Shown: positions 19,632 to 27,332 of the stretch, one piece after another
How the letters are laid out: every line of letters starts with the position of its first letter
How positions within the stretch are numbered: the first letter of the stretch is position 1
Assembly (NCBI RefSeq): GCF_014205295.1
Contig: NZ_JACHNF010000001.1
Location: forward strand, 3,906,001-3,970,000
Direction: 5' to 3'
From: Kribbella solani
Lineage (GTDB): Bacteria; Actinomycetota; Actinomycetes; Propionibacteriales; Kribbellaceae
DNA length: 64,000 bases
Position numbers and translations under genes: made by a program
Notes under the pieces: model-generated
Databases searched by the model: none
Seen by the model: the letters and a program-made list of their open reading frames with translations, nothing else
Told to the model about the DNA's origin: nothing

Positions 19632-20411
19632 ATGGAGCTGGGGTTCAAGGACGTCGCGGTGCTGGTGACGGGCGCATCGTCGGGGATCGGGCGGGCGACC
19701 GCGATCGCGTACGGGCGCGAGGGCGCCCGGGTGGCGATCACCTACAACTCGCGGCAGGACGCGGCCGAGGCGGTGGTGAAGGAGATCGAGGCGGCCGGCG
19801 GCGAGGGGTACGCGGTGCCGATGGATCTCGGCGCGCCGGAGACGATCGCGGCCGCGGCCCGGTCGGTGATCGAGCACTGGGGTGGCCTGGACGTGGTGGT
19901 CGCGAACGCGGTCAGCTGGGGCACGCTCGGGTACGACGACCGGCCGGAGAAGATCGAGGACTCCAAGCCGGAGTGGTGGACCCAGATCCTGCGGGCGAAT
20001 CTGGAGGGCAACTACCACCTGGTCCAGCAGGTCGCGCCGGCGCTGCGGCGCTCGGAGCAGGGCCGGCTGGTGCTGATCTCGACCGATCTCGCGGAGCGTG
20101 GCATGGCCGGCTCCTGGGCGTACGGCGCGGCCAAGGCCGGACTGCACGGCCTGGCCGCGAGCCTGCAGTGCGATCTGGGCGCGGACGGTGTCCTGGTCAA
20201 TGTCGTACTGCCCGGCATCACGCTCGAGAACGGCGAGCACCGGGCGATCCCGCGACCGGCGCTGGACCAGATCGCCGCCAAGTTCGCCGCCCGGCACCTG
20301 CCGGAGACGACCGAGCTCGCCGACGCGATCCTGTTCCTGACCTCGCCGCGGACCAAGTCGGTCCAGGGCCAGTTGCTCCGCGTCAACGGGGGCGACCTGC
20401 TGCTCGGATGA
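19632..20411 (+). CDS. SDR-family oxidoreductase
   Basis: This 259-residue classical short-chain dehydrogenase has a Rossmann nucleotide motif TGASSGIGR near residue 14, an NxxG-like VANAVSWG motif, a Ser in VLISTDLAERG and the catalytic Tyr/Lys in AYGAAKAGL. The Rossmann region beta2 end (AITYNSRQDAAE) has no acidic residue, which favours NADPH. The overall pattern resembles 3-oxoacyl-ACP reductase-like SDRs; the substrate is unknown. The ATG has an AGGGGCAGG ribosome site. The strong inverted repeat just upstream suggests dedicated regulation and separates it from the Rhs gene. Confidence 0.9.
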   Translation: MELGFKDVAVLVTGASSGIGRATAIAYGREGARVAITYNSRQDAAEAVVKEIEAAGGEGYAVPMDLGAPETIAAAARSVIEHWGGLDVVVANAVSWGTLGYDDRPEKIEDSKPEWWTQILRANLEGNYHLVQQVAPALRRSEQGRLVLISTDLAERGMAGSWAYGAAKAGLHGLAASLQCDLGADGVLVNVVLPGITLENGEHRAIPRPALDQIAAKFAARHLPETTELADAILFLTSPRTKSVQGQLLRVNGGDLLLG

Positions 20412-20488
20412 TCACAATGCGCGATTGCCGGGGCTGACGCCGGTACGGTGGCATCAGGGAGCAGCAACTCCGGATGAAGGGCGTCGCG

Positions 20489-21067
20489 ATGGCTCGGGCA
20501 CTGATCGTGGTGGATGTGCAGAACGACTTCTGCGAGGGCGGGAGCCTGGCCGTCGCCGGAGGGGCAGACGTCGCGTTCCGGATCGGTGAGTTGCTGCACC
20601 AGTGGCACGAGGCGGATCCGGACGAGCGCCAGTACGCGTATGTCGTGGCCACCCGGGACCATCACATCGACCCGGGTGACCACTTCTCCAAGGAGCCCGA
20701 CTACGTGCACTCCTGGCCGCCGCATTGCGTCGCCGGTACGGACGGTGTCAGCTTCCACCCGAACCTGGATCCGCAGCCGTTCGACGCGATCTTCGACAAG
20801 GGCGAGTACGCGGCCGCGTACTCGGGCTTCGAAGGCAAGTCCCACGAAGGCGGTCACGCGCTCGCCGACTGGCTGCGCGGCAAGGGCGTCACGGACGTCG
20901 ACGTCTGCGGGATCGCGACCGACTACTGCGTCCGCGCCACCGCCTTCGACGCCCACCAGGCCGGTTTCGGCACCACGGTCCTCACCCACCTGACCGCCGG
21001 CGTCGCCCCGGCCAGTACCGAACAAACCCTGGTCGACCTCCGCAACGCCGGCATCATGCTGCTCTGA
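20489..21067 (+). CDS. pncA: nicotinamidase / isochorismatase-family hydrolase
   Basis: This 192-residue cysteine hydrolase should deamidate nicotinamide to nicotinate, feeding PncB. The catalytic triad is visible: Asp in VVDVQNDFCEGG, Lys in FDKGEYAAAYSGF and the nucleophile Cys in GIATDYCVRATAFDA. The metal-binding motif is in ATRDHHIDPGDHF. The ATG at 20489 is preferred over an in-frame ATG at 20474 because AAGGG lies about 8 nt before it. It is a separate transcription unit from pncB, although the two work in sequence. Possible off-activity is pyrazinamide hydrolysis, as in other PncA enzymes. Confidence 0.93.
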   Translation: MARALIVVDVQNDFCEGGSLAVAGGADVAFRIGELLHQWHEADPDERQYAYVVATRDHHIDPGDHFSKEPDYVHSWPPHCVAGTDGVSFHPNLDPQPFDAIFDKGEYAAAYSGFEGKSHEGGHALADWLRGKGVTDVDVCGIATDYCVRATAFDAHQAGFGTTVLTHLTAGVAPASTEQTLVDLRNAGIMLL

Positions 21068-21110
21068 CCTCGCGACGCCCGATGACCGGTTGGGTCCCTA
21101 CTCTGCTGAA

Positions 21111-22079
21111 ATGAGCGAGCGGACCCGGGCGGGCGCCCTCCGGGTGGTGGTGTTCGGCGGGCTGGCGATCGGCGCCGTCGTCGCGCTGCCGGTCGCGATC
21201 GTCACGGCCGTGGTCGCGGACCAGAGGTGCACGCCGGACGAGGAATGCCTGTCGATCGTTGCCGGCCTTGGAGCCGGAGTGCTCGGCGGCGCCGTCGCCC
21301 TGGTGATCGCAACGATCCTGCTGGCCCTGCGGCTGCGGCTCGGGGTGATGATCGGCATCGGGCTCGCACTGGGATCGGTGCTGTTCCTCGGCGCCGCCCT
21401 GGCAGCCTTGTGGACCGAGCTGATGGAGCCGTTCGTGTTCCTGGCGGCGCTCGGCTTCGCGGTCGCCATGGTCGTGATCCGCGGCCGTCAGCCAACCGCT
21501 GACGGCAGGAGCTGGACCCGACCGTCACTCGGGGTGGTTCTGGTCGCAGTGGGTGTCGTGGCGCTCGGTGCACTTCCCACACTGCTCAAGCTCAACAGCG
21601 TGTCGTCAGAACAGAAACGGATCGAGGCCGTGATCGCGCGCCCACTGCTGAGCGATGAGCACTGGCCATTCGCCGTCCGCCCCCGGGACGCCGGCTTCGA
21701 GTACGACGTGCTGGAACCTGAGCCGGACGGCAGCAAGATCGCGCGCTTCACCGTCACGCTTCGCAACCTCCCGCCGGGACAGGCTCCGTGTGGCGGCTTC
21801 ACCGACTGGAGTGGCGGCCCGGTCCGGGTCACCGGCTGTACGAAAGTCGGCCCGAACCTCTGGCGCGGGACCGACTCTCGTGGCGAGACCAGGTACTTCG
21901 TCCACGACGGCGACCGGCAGTGGGCGCACGTCCGGACCGAGCCGTCCGGCGGCGCGGACGCCCGGCGCGAGCGTGACGCCCGCGCCGGGCAGTTCGCCAG
22001 GTCCCTCCGGCCGCACTCCGCGTTCCCCTTGGCCGCGGACACGGCCGGCTGCCGATTCTGCGAGTGGCTCCCGCGCTGA
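21111..22079 (+). CDS. hypothetical membrane protein
   Basis: This 322-residue protein is unrecognised. Four to five hydrophobic segments span residues 10-160 (VVVFGGLAIGAVVALPVAIV, GAGVLGGAVALVIATILLAL, MIGIGLALGSVLFLGAALAAL, FVFLAALGFAVAMVVI and GVVLVAVGVVALGALP). A soluble C-terminal part of about 150 residues follows, with four cysteines (PCGGF, TGC, CRFC). That part probably lies outside the membrane and might be disulfide-bonded. The ATG at 21111 was chosen over a TTG at 21090. No function is proposed. Confidence 0.65.
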   Translation: MSERTRAGALRVVVFGGLAIGAVVALPVAIVTAVVADQRCTPDEECLSIVAGLGAGVLGGAVALVIATILLALRLRLGVMIGIGLALGSVLFLGAALAALWTELMEPFVFLAALGFAVAMVVIRGRQPTADGRSWTRPSLGVVLVAVGVVALGALPTLLKLNSVSSEQKRIEAVIARPLLSDEHWPFAVRPRDAGFEYDVLEPEPDGSKIARFTVTLRNLPPGQAPCGGFTDWSGGPVRVTGCTKVGPNLWRGTDSRGETRYFVHDGDRQWAHVRTEPSGGADARRERDARAGQFARSLRPHSAFPLAADTAGCRFCEWLPR

Positions 22080-22092
22080 TCCCGCGTACTGG

Positions 22093-22956
22093 TCAGCGGG
22101 GGGCTGACACGAAGAGCACGGCGTGGTCGAGCTTGAGCAGGGTGCCTTCCCGGACGATCCAGTTCGCGGGAACCTCGTCGCGGGCATCGGTGTAGTTCGG
22201 CCTGACGTTCACCCGGTACTCGGCGCTCACCCCGCGGTCCGTGAGCAGCTTCTTCACCGCGCCGACCGTCATGCCCTGGTACTTCACGCCGGCCAGCGGT
22301 TCACCACGCGCGGCCAGGTCACCCGCGGAAGCCAGCTCCTCCCCCGGCTTGGCGGTACGGCCGATGTACAGGTCGGCCTGCCCCTTGTACGGCAGCGGGA
22401 TGGTGAACTCCGGTACGCACGGCGACGTCATCGCCTGCAGACAGCCGGCCGGCTCGAAGGTGGTCTTGATCCAGTCCGAGCCCTCGCTGAACCCCGCCGC
22501 GGGGCTGGTCCCGACCACCGACGGAGAGACCGGCAACAGCCGGAGCTTGATGTTGAGTCCGTGCGCCTCGAACTCTTTGTTGAAGCGCGCCGAGTCCGCC
22601 TCCGGGTCGAGGATCTTCACCTTCATCACGTTGCCCTCGGTGACGAAGGACAGTGCCGGGCCGAGCGCCTCCTGCTTCGTACCGCCCGGCCGCTCGATCA
22701 GGGTGACGGCCGCACCGGCGACCAGGGCGCCGACGGCGAGCACCGGGACCAGCTTCCGGGCGAGCGGACGCCGGACGGCCGGGCGCCCGGCGCCGGCATT
22801 CGCGGTACCGACCACCCGGGTGGCCGGTCCGGCCGGCGAGTGGCCGATCCGGGTCCGCAGCTCCTCCCGGGACTCCGCGCTGACCGCGGCGGCCGGGTCG
22901 TCGTTCGCGATCGGGTCCAGGCGCCTGATCAGGTCGAGGTTTTCGGGCTTGCTCAT
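22093..22956 (-). CDS. single-span membrane protein coupled to sigma factor (possible anti-sigma)
   Basis: This 287-residue protein has a cytoplasmic N-terminus (about residues 1-65), one transmembrane segment (LVPVLAVGALVAGAAVTLI, about 68-88) and a 200-residue external domain. Its ATG at 22956 overlaps the stop of the sigma-factor gene by 4 bp, the usual arrangement for an ECF sigma and its membrane anti-sigma factor. However, the N-terminus (SKPENLDLIRRLDPIANDDP) lacks a zinc-binding HxxxCxxC motif, so it would be a non-ZAS type or an accessory sensor. The external part includes a PASTA-like stretch (GVKYQGMTVGAVKKLLTDRG) that may bind cell-wall material. Function is inferred from context. 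Confidence 0.65.
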   Translation of the reverse strand: MSKPENLDLIRRLDPIANDDPAAAVSAESREELRTRIGHSPAGPATRVVGTANAGAGRPAVRRPLARKLVPVLAVGALVAGAAVTLIERPGGTKQEALGPALSFVTEGNVMKVKILDPEADSARFNKEFEAHGLNIKLRLLPVSPSVVGTSPAAGFSEGSDWIKTTFEPAGCLQAMTSPCVPEFTIPLPYKGQADLYIGRTAKPGEELASAGDLAARGEPLAGVKYQGMTVGAVKKLLTDRGVSAEYRVNVRPNYTDARDEVPANWIVREGTLLKLDHAVLFVSAPR

Positions 22957-23573
22957 CGGGTCTCTCCTCGGGCAGGCGCCGGCTGCTCGCCGGACACCGA
23001 ACGGTTCCCATCGGGCTGGTACGGGTGGCTCATCAGACGATCGAGACGACGCCGGGCGCGGTGCAGGCGGACGGCCGCGGTGCTGCGGGTGCAGCCGATC
23101 GCGGCGGCCAGCTGGGTGGTGTCGAGACCTTCCCAGGCGACCAGCGACAGCAGCTCCCGGTCGGCGTCCGAGAGCTGACGGAAGACCTCCGAGGCGTGCC
23201 GCAGCTCCAGCGCGATCTCGGCCTCGGCCGGAACCGTGCGCAGGTCGTCACGGAGCCGGTCGGCCAGCCCGTGCCGGCGGACCTCACCGCGGCGGTGATT
23301 CGCGAGCACCCGCCTGGCGACGCCGTACAGCCAAGGCAGCGGCTGCTTGCCTGGCACCGCGTCCATCCGCCGCCAGGCGACGAGGAAGGTCTCGGCGACC
23401 AGATCGGCCGCGTCGGCGCGGATGTCGAGCCTCCGGACGAAGTACCGCAGTACGTCGTCGTGATGGCAGCGGAACAGGGTGTCGAACCCGTTCGGTCCGG
23501 GATCCGGCGGCCCACCAACCACACGTGCCGCCTCCCCCGACCCCAGTCCGGGTGTCGTCTGTATGAGCGTCAT
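22953..23573 (-). CDS. ECF-type RNA polymerase sigma factor
   Basis: This 206-residue protein has region 2 (FDTLFRCHHDDVLRYFVRRL, DAADLVAETFLVAWRRMDAV, LPWLYGVARRVLANHRR) and region 4 (LSDADRELLSLVAWEGLDTT, QLAAAIGCTRSTAAVRLHRA) of group 4 sigma factors. Region 1 and a full region 3 are absent. It is co-translated with the downstream single-span membrane protein, which is its likely regulator. A 12-bp inverted repeat lies upstream at 23591-23646. Target promoters cannot be deduced. The start at 23573 keeps an unusual Gly/Pro-rich N-terminal tail of about 28 residues; a shorter start is possible. Confidence 0.9.
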   Translation of the reverse strand: MTLIQTTPGLGSGEAARVVGGPPDPGPNGFDTLFRCHHDDVLRYFVRRLDIRADAADLVAETFLVAWRRMDAVPGKQPLPWLYGVARRVLANHRRGEVRRHGLADRLRDDLRTVPAEAEIALELRHASEVFRQLSDADRELLSLVAWEGLDTTQLAAAIGCTRSTAAVRLHRARRRLDRLMSHPYQPDGNRSVSGEQPAPARGETR

Positions 23574-23590
23574 ACCCCGTATCTGTCCGG

Positions 23591-23646
23591 CGGGCGGGAC
23601 CGATTACAGGCATTATCCAGACTTTCTGCCCATACGGTCCCGCCCG
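23591..23646 (-). terminator. inverted repeat after the 5'-nucleotidase gene
   Basis: CGGGCGGGACCG at 23591-23602 pairs exactly with CGGTCCCGCCCG at 23635-23646, with a 32-nt loop. It lies downstream of the minus-strand nucleotidase gene (stop 23682) and upstream of the sigma-factor gene, so it probably ends nucleotidase transcription. A regulatory site for the sigma gene is the alternative. Confidence 0.5.
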
Positions 23647-23681
23647 GCGACAGCATTCGGTAGCCGAGCCCTGACGTGGGG

Positions 23682-25556
23682 TTACTTCGTGACGGTGATC
23701 GGCGCGCCGTTCGAGGTGAGCGACCAGTCGACGGTGTGGAAGGTCTTCGGGTCGACCGTGCCGGTGGCGGTGACGTAGTCGATCATCAACTGGCGGATCT
23801 CCACCTGGCGGTTGTAGACGACCGGAGCGGTCTTGACGTGCGGGAAGTTGCCGCCGCCGGACTGCCGGTAGTTGTTGACCGCGACCACGAACTGCTGGTC
23901 CGCGGTCACCGCGACCCCGGCGTACGCGAGGTCCGTGATCCGTGCGCCGCCCGGCTTGGCGATGTCGATCTTGTACGTCAGCGGCTTGGCCAGCCCGCCG
24001 AGGATGTCGTAGTTGTAGTCGGGCGTACCGTTCGGCGCGGTCGCGGTCGGAGCGTTCGTGACCTGGGCGGACGGGAACGGTCCGGTGCCGGTGACCTGCT
24101 TGAAGTACAGCGCGGAGAACTCCAGGTACTCCTTGATCTGCGCGCCGGTCATGGTGACCGCGAGCAGGGTGTTGTCGAAGACGTACAGGCCCGCGACGTC
24201 ACGCACCGACACGTCGCCGGCCGGGATCGCCGCGTCGCGGTTGAACGGTGCCGCGATCGCGAGTACCGGAAGGGCAGCCTGCGGCGTACCGGCGAGGATT
24301 TTCGCGACCGCGTCGGCCTGGACGAAGTTCACGAAGTCCAGCGCGGCGGTGTCCTCCCACGGCGCGGTCGCCGCGGACATCGCCTCGGTGCAGTTGCCGA
24401 TCTTCGAGTTGACGTACTCGACGACCTTGTCGTGGTCCTTCTGCAGCAGCGCGACCACCTCCGGGTCGGCGGCGACGGTGTTCGCGTTCAGCACCTGGCT
24501 GTGCCGGCCGACGACCTTCCACCGGCCACGGTCCTTCCGCAGGTCCAGGTCGATCAGCGACAGCCGCATGCCCCACTTGAGCGGCTCGGTCAGGACGACC
24601 TGCTCGCCGGTGAGCTTGTTCGTGACCAGGCGCTCCGGGATCTCCAGGTGCGCGTGGCCGACCAGTACGGCGTCGATGCCCGGAACCGTCTCGGCCATCA
24701 GGGCGGCCGCGTTCTCCGGGTACGGCAGCGCGTCGCCGTACGACGAGGACAGGTCCATCCCCGAGTGCACCGACACCACGACCACGTCGGCGCCGGCCTT
24801 GCGAACCCGCGGCACCCAGACCTTCGCCTGCTCGACGATGCCGCCGAACTTCAGCTTGTTCTCGACGTTCGCCTTGTCCCAGATCGCGATCCCGGGGTTG
24901 GTGATGCCGAGGATGCCGACCGTGATCGGCTTCTCGCCGGGCACGTGCACCCGCTTCAGCACGTACGGCGGGAACGCGGGCAGCCCGGTGGTCCAGTCCT
25001 GGGCGTTCGCACCGAGCAGCGGGAACCGCAGCTGCCGCTGGAACTTCCGCAGGATGTCCATCCCGTAGTTGAACTCGTGGTTGCCGAGCGCGGCCGCGTC
25101 GTACCCGATCCGGTTCATCGCCGCCGCCATCGGGTGCGTGTGACCACCGGTGATGGGCTCGATCTTGGCGTAGTAGTACGCCAGCGGGGTGCCCTGGATG
25201 GTGTCGCCGGCGTCCAGCATCAGCGGGCGCGGCGCGCGCCGGTCGGCGGCGATCCGGTCCCGGACCGCGGTGACCAGGGTGGAGATCTTCGCCAGGCCGA
25301 TGTCGTTGTGCGCGGCGTCGTCGTACTCGGCGTTCTTGAAGTAGTCCCAGTTGAAGACGTTGCCGTGCAGGTCGGTGGTACCCATCACGGTCAGCCGGAC
25401 GGTCTTGCCCGGCCCGTGCCCCGAACCTTGCCCCGAACCTTGCGCGGTCTCGCCGGCGTCCGCCGGGACGGCCGTGAACCCGGCCGCGGCCAGCGCGGAC
25501 GCGCCGCCGATCAGGGTCCGTCTGGTCATCGTCGTCCGCTCACCACTGTTCGTCAT
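23682..25556 (-). CDS. exported 5'-nucleotidase / 2',3'-cyclic phosphodiesterase
   Basis: This 624-residue calcineurin-like metallophosphatase has a C-terminal 5'-nucleotidase domain. Metal and catalytic motifs are present in order: TDLHGNVFNWDYF, LDAGDTIQGTPLAYY, ALGNHEFNYGMD, VSVHSGMDL and VLVGHAHLEIPE. The C-terminal domain (about residues 360-600) has AAPFNRDAAIPAGDVSVRDV, typical of UshA/CpdB/YfkN proteins. The N-terminus contains a Tat-like signal (MTRRTLIGGASALAAAG), so it should be secreted folded with metal. The ATG at 25556 has an AGG-rich site; an ATG at 25529, right at the twin arginines, is the alternative. It probably scavenges phosphate and nucleosides from extracellular nucleotides. 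Confidence 0.9.
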   Translation of the reverse strand: MTNSGERTTMTRRTLIGGASALAAAGFTAVPADAGETAQGSGQGSGHGPGKTVRLTVMGTTDLHGNVFNWDYFKNAEYDDAAHNDIGLAKISTLVTAVRDRIAADRRAPRPLMLDAGDTIQGTPLAYYYAKIEPITGGHTHPMAAAMNRIGYDAAALGNHEFNYGMDILRKFQRQLRFPLLGANAQDWTTGLPAFPPYVLKRVHVPGEKPITVGILGITNPGIAIWDKANVENKLKFGGIVEQAKVWVPRVRKAGADVVVVSVHSGMDLSSSYGDALPYPENAAALMAETVPGIDAVLVGHAHLEIPERLVTNKLTGEQVVLTEPLKWGMRLSLIDLDLRKDRGRWKVVGRHSQVLNANTVAADPEVVALLQKDHDKVVEYVNSKIGNCTEAMSAATAPWEDTAALDFVNFVQADAVAKILAGTPQAALPVLAIAAPFNRDAAIPAGDVSVRDVAGLYVFDNTLLAVTMTGAQIKEYLEFSALYFKQVTGTGPFPSAQVTNAPTATAPNGTPDYNYDILGGLAKPLTYKIDIAKPGGARITDLAYAGVAVTADQQFVVAVNNYRQSGGGNFPHVKTAPVVYNRQVEIRQLMIDYVTATGTVDPKTFHTVDWSLTSNGAPITVTK

Positions 25557-25660
25557 CAGGCGCCTCACTCGTCTGCTCGCCGGGATCTCCGGCACGAAAG
25601 CACACGATACGGCCGACGTACCCCAACCCGGTTTCGCCCGGCGCTCGCGTACACGAGAAG

Positions 25661-26476
25661 ATGCCCTCCATGACCAAGCCGCCCGGCAAAGTGCTGCCGT
25701 TGGTCGCCGCTCTGCTCTGCGGTGCCGTCCTCGCCCAAGCCGCCACTCCGGATGCCGGCTCCGCTCCGGCCGCGTCGCCCGCGGTCCGGATGTCCGCCGG
25801 GCCGAGTACGCCCGTCGGTTCGAAACGTGGTGAGCCGTCGTCGAGCAAACCGGTCGTGCCGTCAGTACCGCCGGTGCCGCCGCCGGGGCGACCGGCGGTG
25901 CACAAGCCGGGGCCGGGTGATGACTGGAATCTGACCGGGCACGGGAAGGTGCTGTACCTGACCTTCGACGACGGACCGCAGCACGTGTGGACGCCGCGGG
26001 TGCTGGCGGTGCTGCGCAAGCACAACGCGCACGCGACGTTCTTCGTCCTCGGCATTCAGGTCGCGCAGTTCCCGGAGCTGGTCACCGCCGAGCGGGCGGC
26101 CGGCCACCGGGTCGGCAATCACACCTTCGATCACAAGACGCTGACTCTGCTGCCGGAGGCGAAGATCCGGCAGGAGATCGCCGGCGGCGTACGGTCCAAG
26201 TGCCTGCGTCCGCCGACCGGCGCGACGAACGCCAAGATCCAGGCGATCGCGGCCGCGTACCACCAGCGTCAGGTGCTCTGGGACGTCGACACCAGGGACT
26301 GGGAGAAGCCCGGCGCGGCGCGGGTCGAGCACGCGATCCTGGCCGGTGCGCGGCCGGGCGCGATCATCCTGATGCACGACGGCGGCGGCGACCGGTCCCA
26401 GACCGTCGCCGCGCTGGACCGGGCGCTGACGAAGCTCAGCAAGCAGGGCTACACGTACCGCGCGCTGCCCTGCTGA
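25661..26476 (+). CDS. secreted polysaccharide deacetylase (NodB domain)
   Basis: This 271-residue protein has a signal peptide (about residues 10-28), a low-complexity Pro/Ser linker (about 30-85) and a NodB domain. The CE4 motifs are all visible: LTFDDGPQHVW (MT1), HRVGNHTFDHKTL (MT2), RPPTGATN (MT3), WDVDTRDWEKPGA (MT4) and ILMHDGGGDR (MT5). The metal triad is Asp-His-His and the catalytic base lies in TFDDGP. It likely removes N-acetyl groups from peptidoglycan or chitin-like polymers outside the cell. MT2 and MT5 are complete, so activity is expected. It is divergent from the 5'-nucleotidase gene. Confidence 0.9.
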   Translation: MPSMTKPPGKVLPLVAALLCGAVLAQAATPDAGSAPAASPAVRMSAGPSTPVGSKRGEPSSSKPVVPSVPPVPPPGRPAVHKPGPGDDWNLTGHGKVLYLTFDDGPQHVWTPRVLAVLRKHNAHATFFVLGIQVAQFPELVTAERAAGHRVGNHTFDHKTLTLLPEAKIRQEIAGGVRSKCLRPPTGATNAKIQAIAAAYHQRQVLWDVDTRDWEKPGAARVEHAILAGARPGAIILMHDGGGDRSQTVAALDRALTKLSKQGYTYRALPC

Positions 26477-26480
26477 GCTT

Positions 26481-27236
26481 CTAGCGGACCACTCCGGCAG
26501 TGCCGCCGGAGAAGTGCTTGAGTGCCTCGTCGATGACGTGTACCGGCTGGTCGAGTGCCTTGACCAGGAACATGCCGGTCGGCCGGAGCAGCGGGTTCGG
26601 CTTGACCACGGAGCGTACGGACGGCTGATCCAGGCCGCGGACCCCCGCGGTCGTGGCGCCGACGCCCCGGGCCAGCGCGATGTCGAGCGTGTACTGCCCG
26701 AGGAGCTTCTGCTGCCGGAAACCGCGGACCGTGTTCCAGGGCAGTACGACCGGGTACGCGGCGCCGTCGCACGCCAGCTCGAGGCCCTTCACGGAGATCC
26801 GCATCGCGACCGGCGGCAGTTCGTTCGCGTCGTACCAGTGCGTGCGCCGCTTCTGGATGCGGAACACCATCCAGGTGCTGAGCAGCAGCGGGCTCATCGC
26901 CAGGATCAGCAACAGCGCGTACGGCAACATGACCGCGCCGTCGAACGCGAACATCGCGTACAGAGCGGCCGCGACGCCGACGACGCCGAGTACGAGGGTG
27001 ATGAAGGCGCCGCGCCGCTCGACCGTACGCACCACCTCGCGGCGGCGCAGCACCGTGTCCCGGTCGACCCCGACCACGAACGGCTTGTCCGGCCCGTGCG
27101 ACGAGACCTGCCCGTGCGACGAGACCTGCTCGTGTGACGGGACCTGGTCGTGCGGCAGGACCTGCTCAGGCGGCAGGGCGTGCTCAACCGGCGGCGCCTG
27201 CTCGGTCACCTGGGGCGTGGTCCCGTCCTCAGTCAC
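26481..27236 (-). CDS. YcxB-like membrane protein with N-terminal hexapeptide repeats
   Basis: This 251-residue protein has an N-terminal polar tail (about residues 1-55) with six-residue repeats of the type SHEQVS/SHGQVS, then RREVVRTVERRGAFITLVLG and two membrane segments (residues 80-125). A C-terminal PH-like domain of the YcxB family follows (RISVKGLELACDGAAYPVVL, LPWNTVRGFRQQ). Function in this family is unknown. The repeats are encoded by 18-bp tandem DNA repeats. It lies downstream of hmgA on the same strand, 96 bp after its stop; I see no clear gene function in common. Confidence 0.65.
   Translation of the reverse strand: MTEDGTTPQVTEQAPPVEHALPPEQVLPHDQVPSHEQVSSHGQVSSHGPDKPFVVGVDRDTVLRRREVVRTVERRGAFITLVLGVVGVAAALYAMFAFDGAVMLPYALLLILAMSPLLLSTWMVFRIQKRRTHWYDANELPPVAMRISVKGLELACDGAAYPVVLPWNTVRGFRQQKLLGQYTLDIALARGVGATTAGVRGLDQPSVRSVVKPNPLLRPTGMFLVKALDQPVHVIDEALKHFSGGTAGVVR
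27092..27199. repeat. six 18-bp tandem repeats inside the YcxB-like gene
   Basis: The unit GCCCGTGCGACGAGACCT recurs six times in register (27092, 27110, 27128, 27146, 27164, 27182). The first two copies are identical and the later ones diverge. Because 18 is a multiple of three, copy-number change keeps the frame and only lengthens the N-terminal tail. Confidence 0.85.
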
Positions 27237-27332
27237 CGGAGAAGAATCGCACAGGGAGCGTGTCTCCCGCTCCCCCAGCCGAGCGCCGCCCGATCATCCG
27301 GCCAGCCATCCGTCAGTCAGCCGGTCGGCCGG

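Noticed and set aside
23676..25673. 665-residue + strand frame opposite the 5'-nucleotidase
   Set aside because: The minus-strand nucleotidase has full motifs; this frame has only Arg/Val/Asp repetition.
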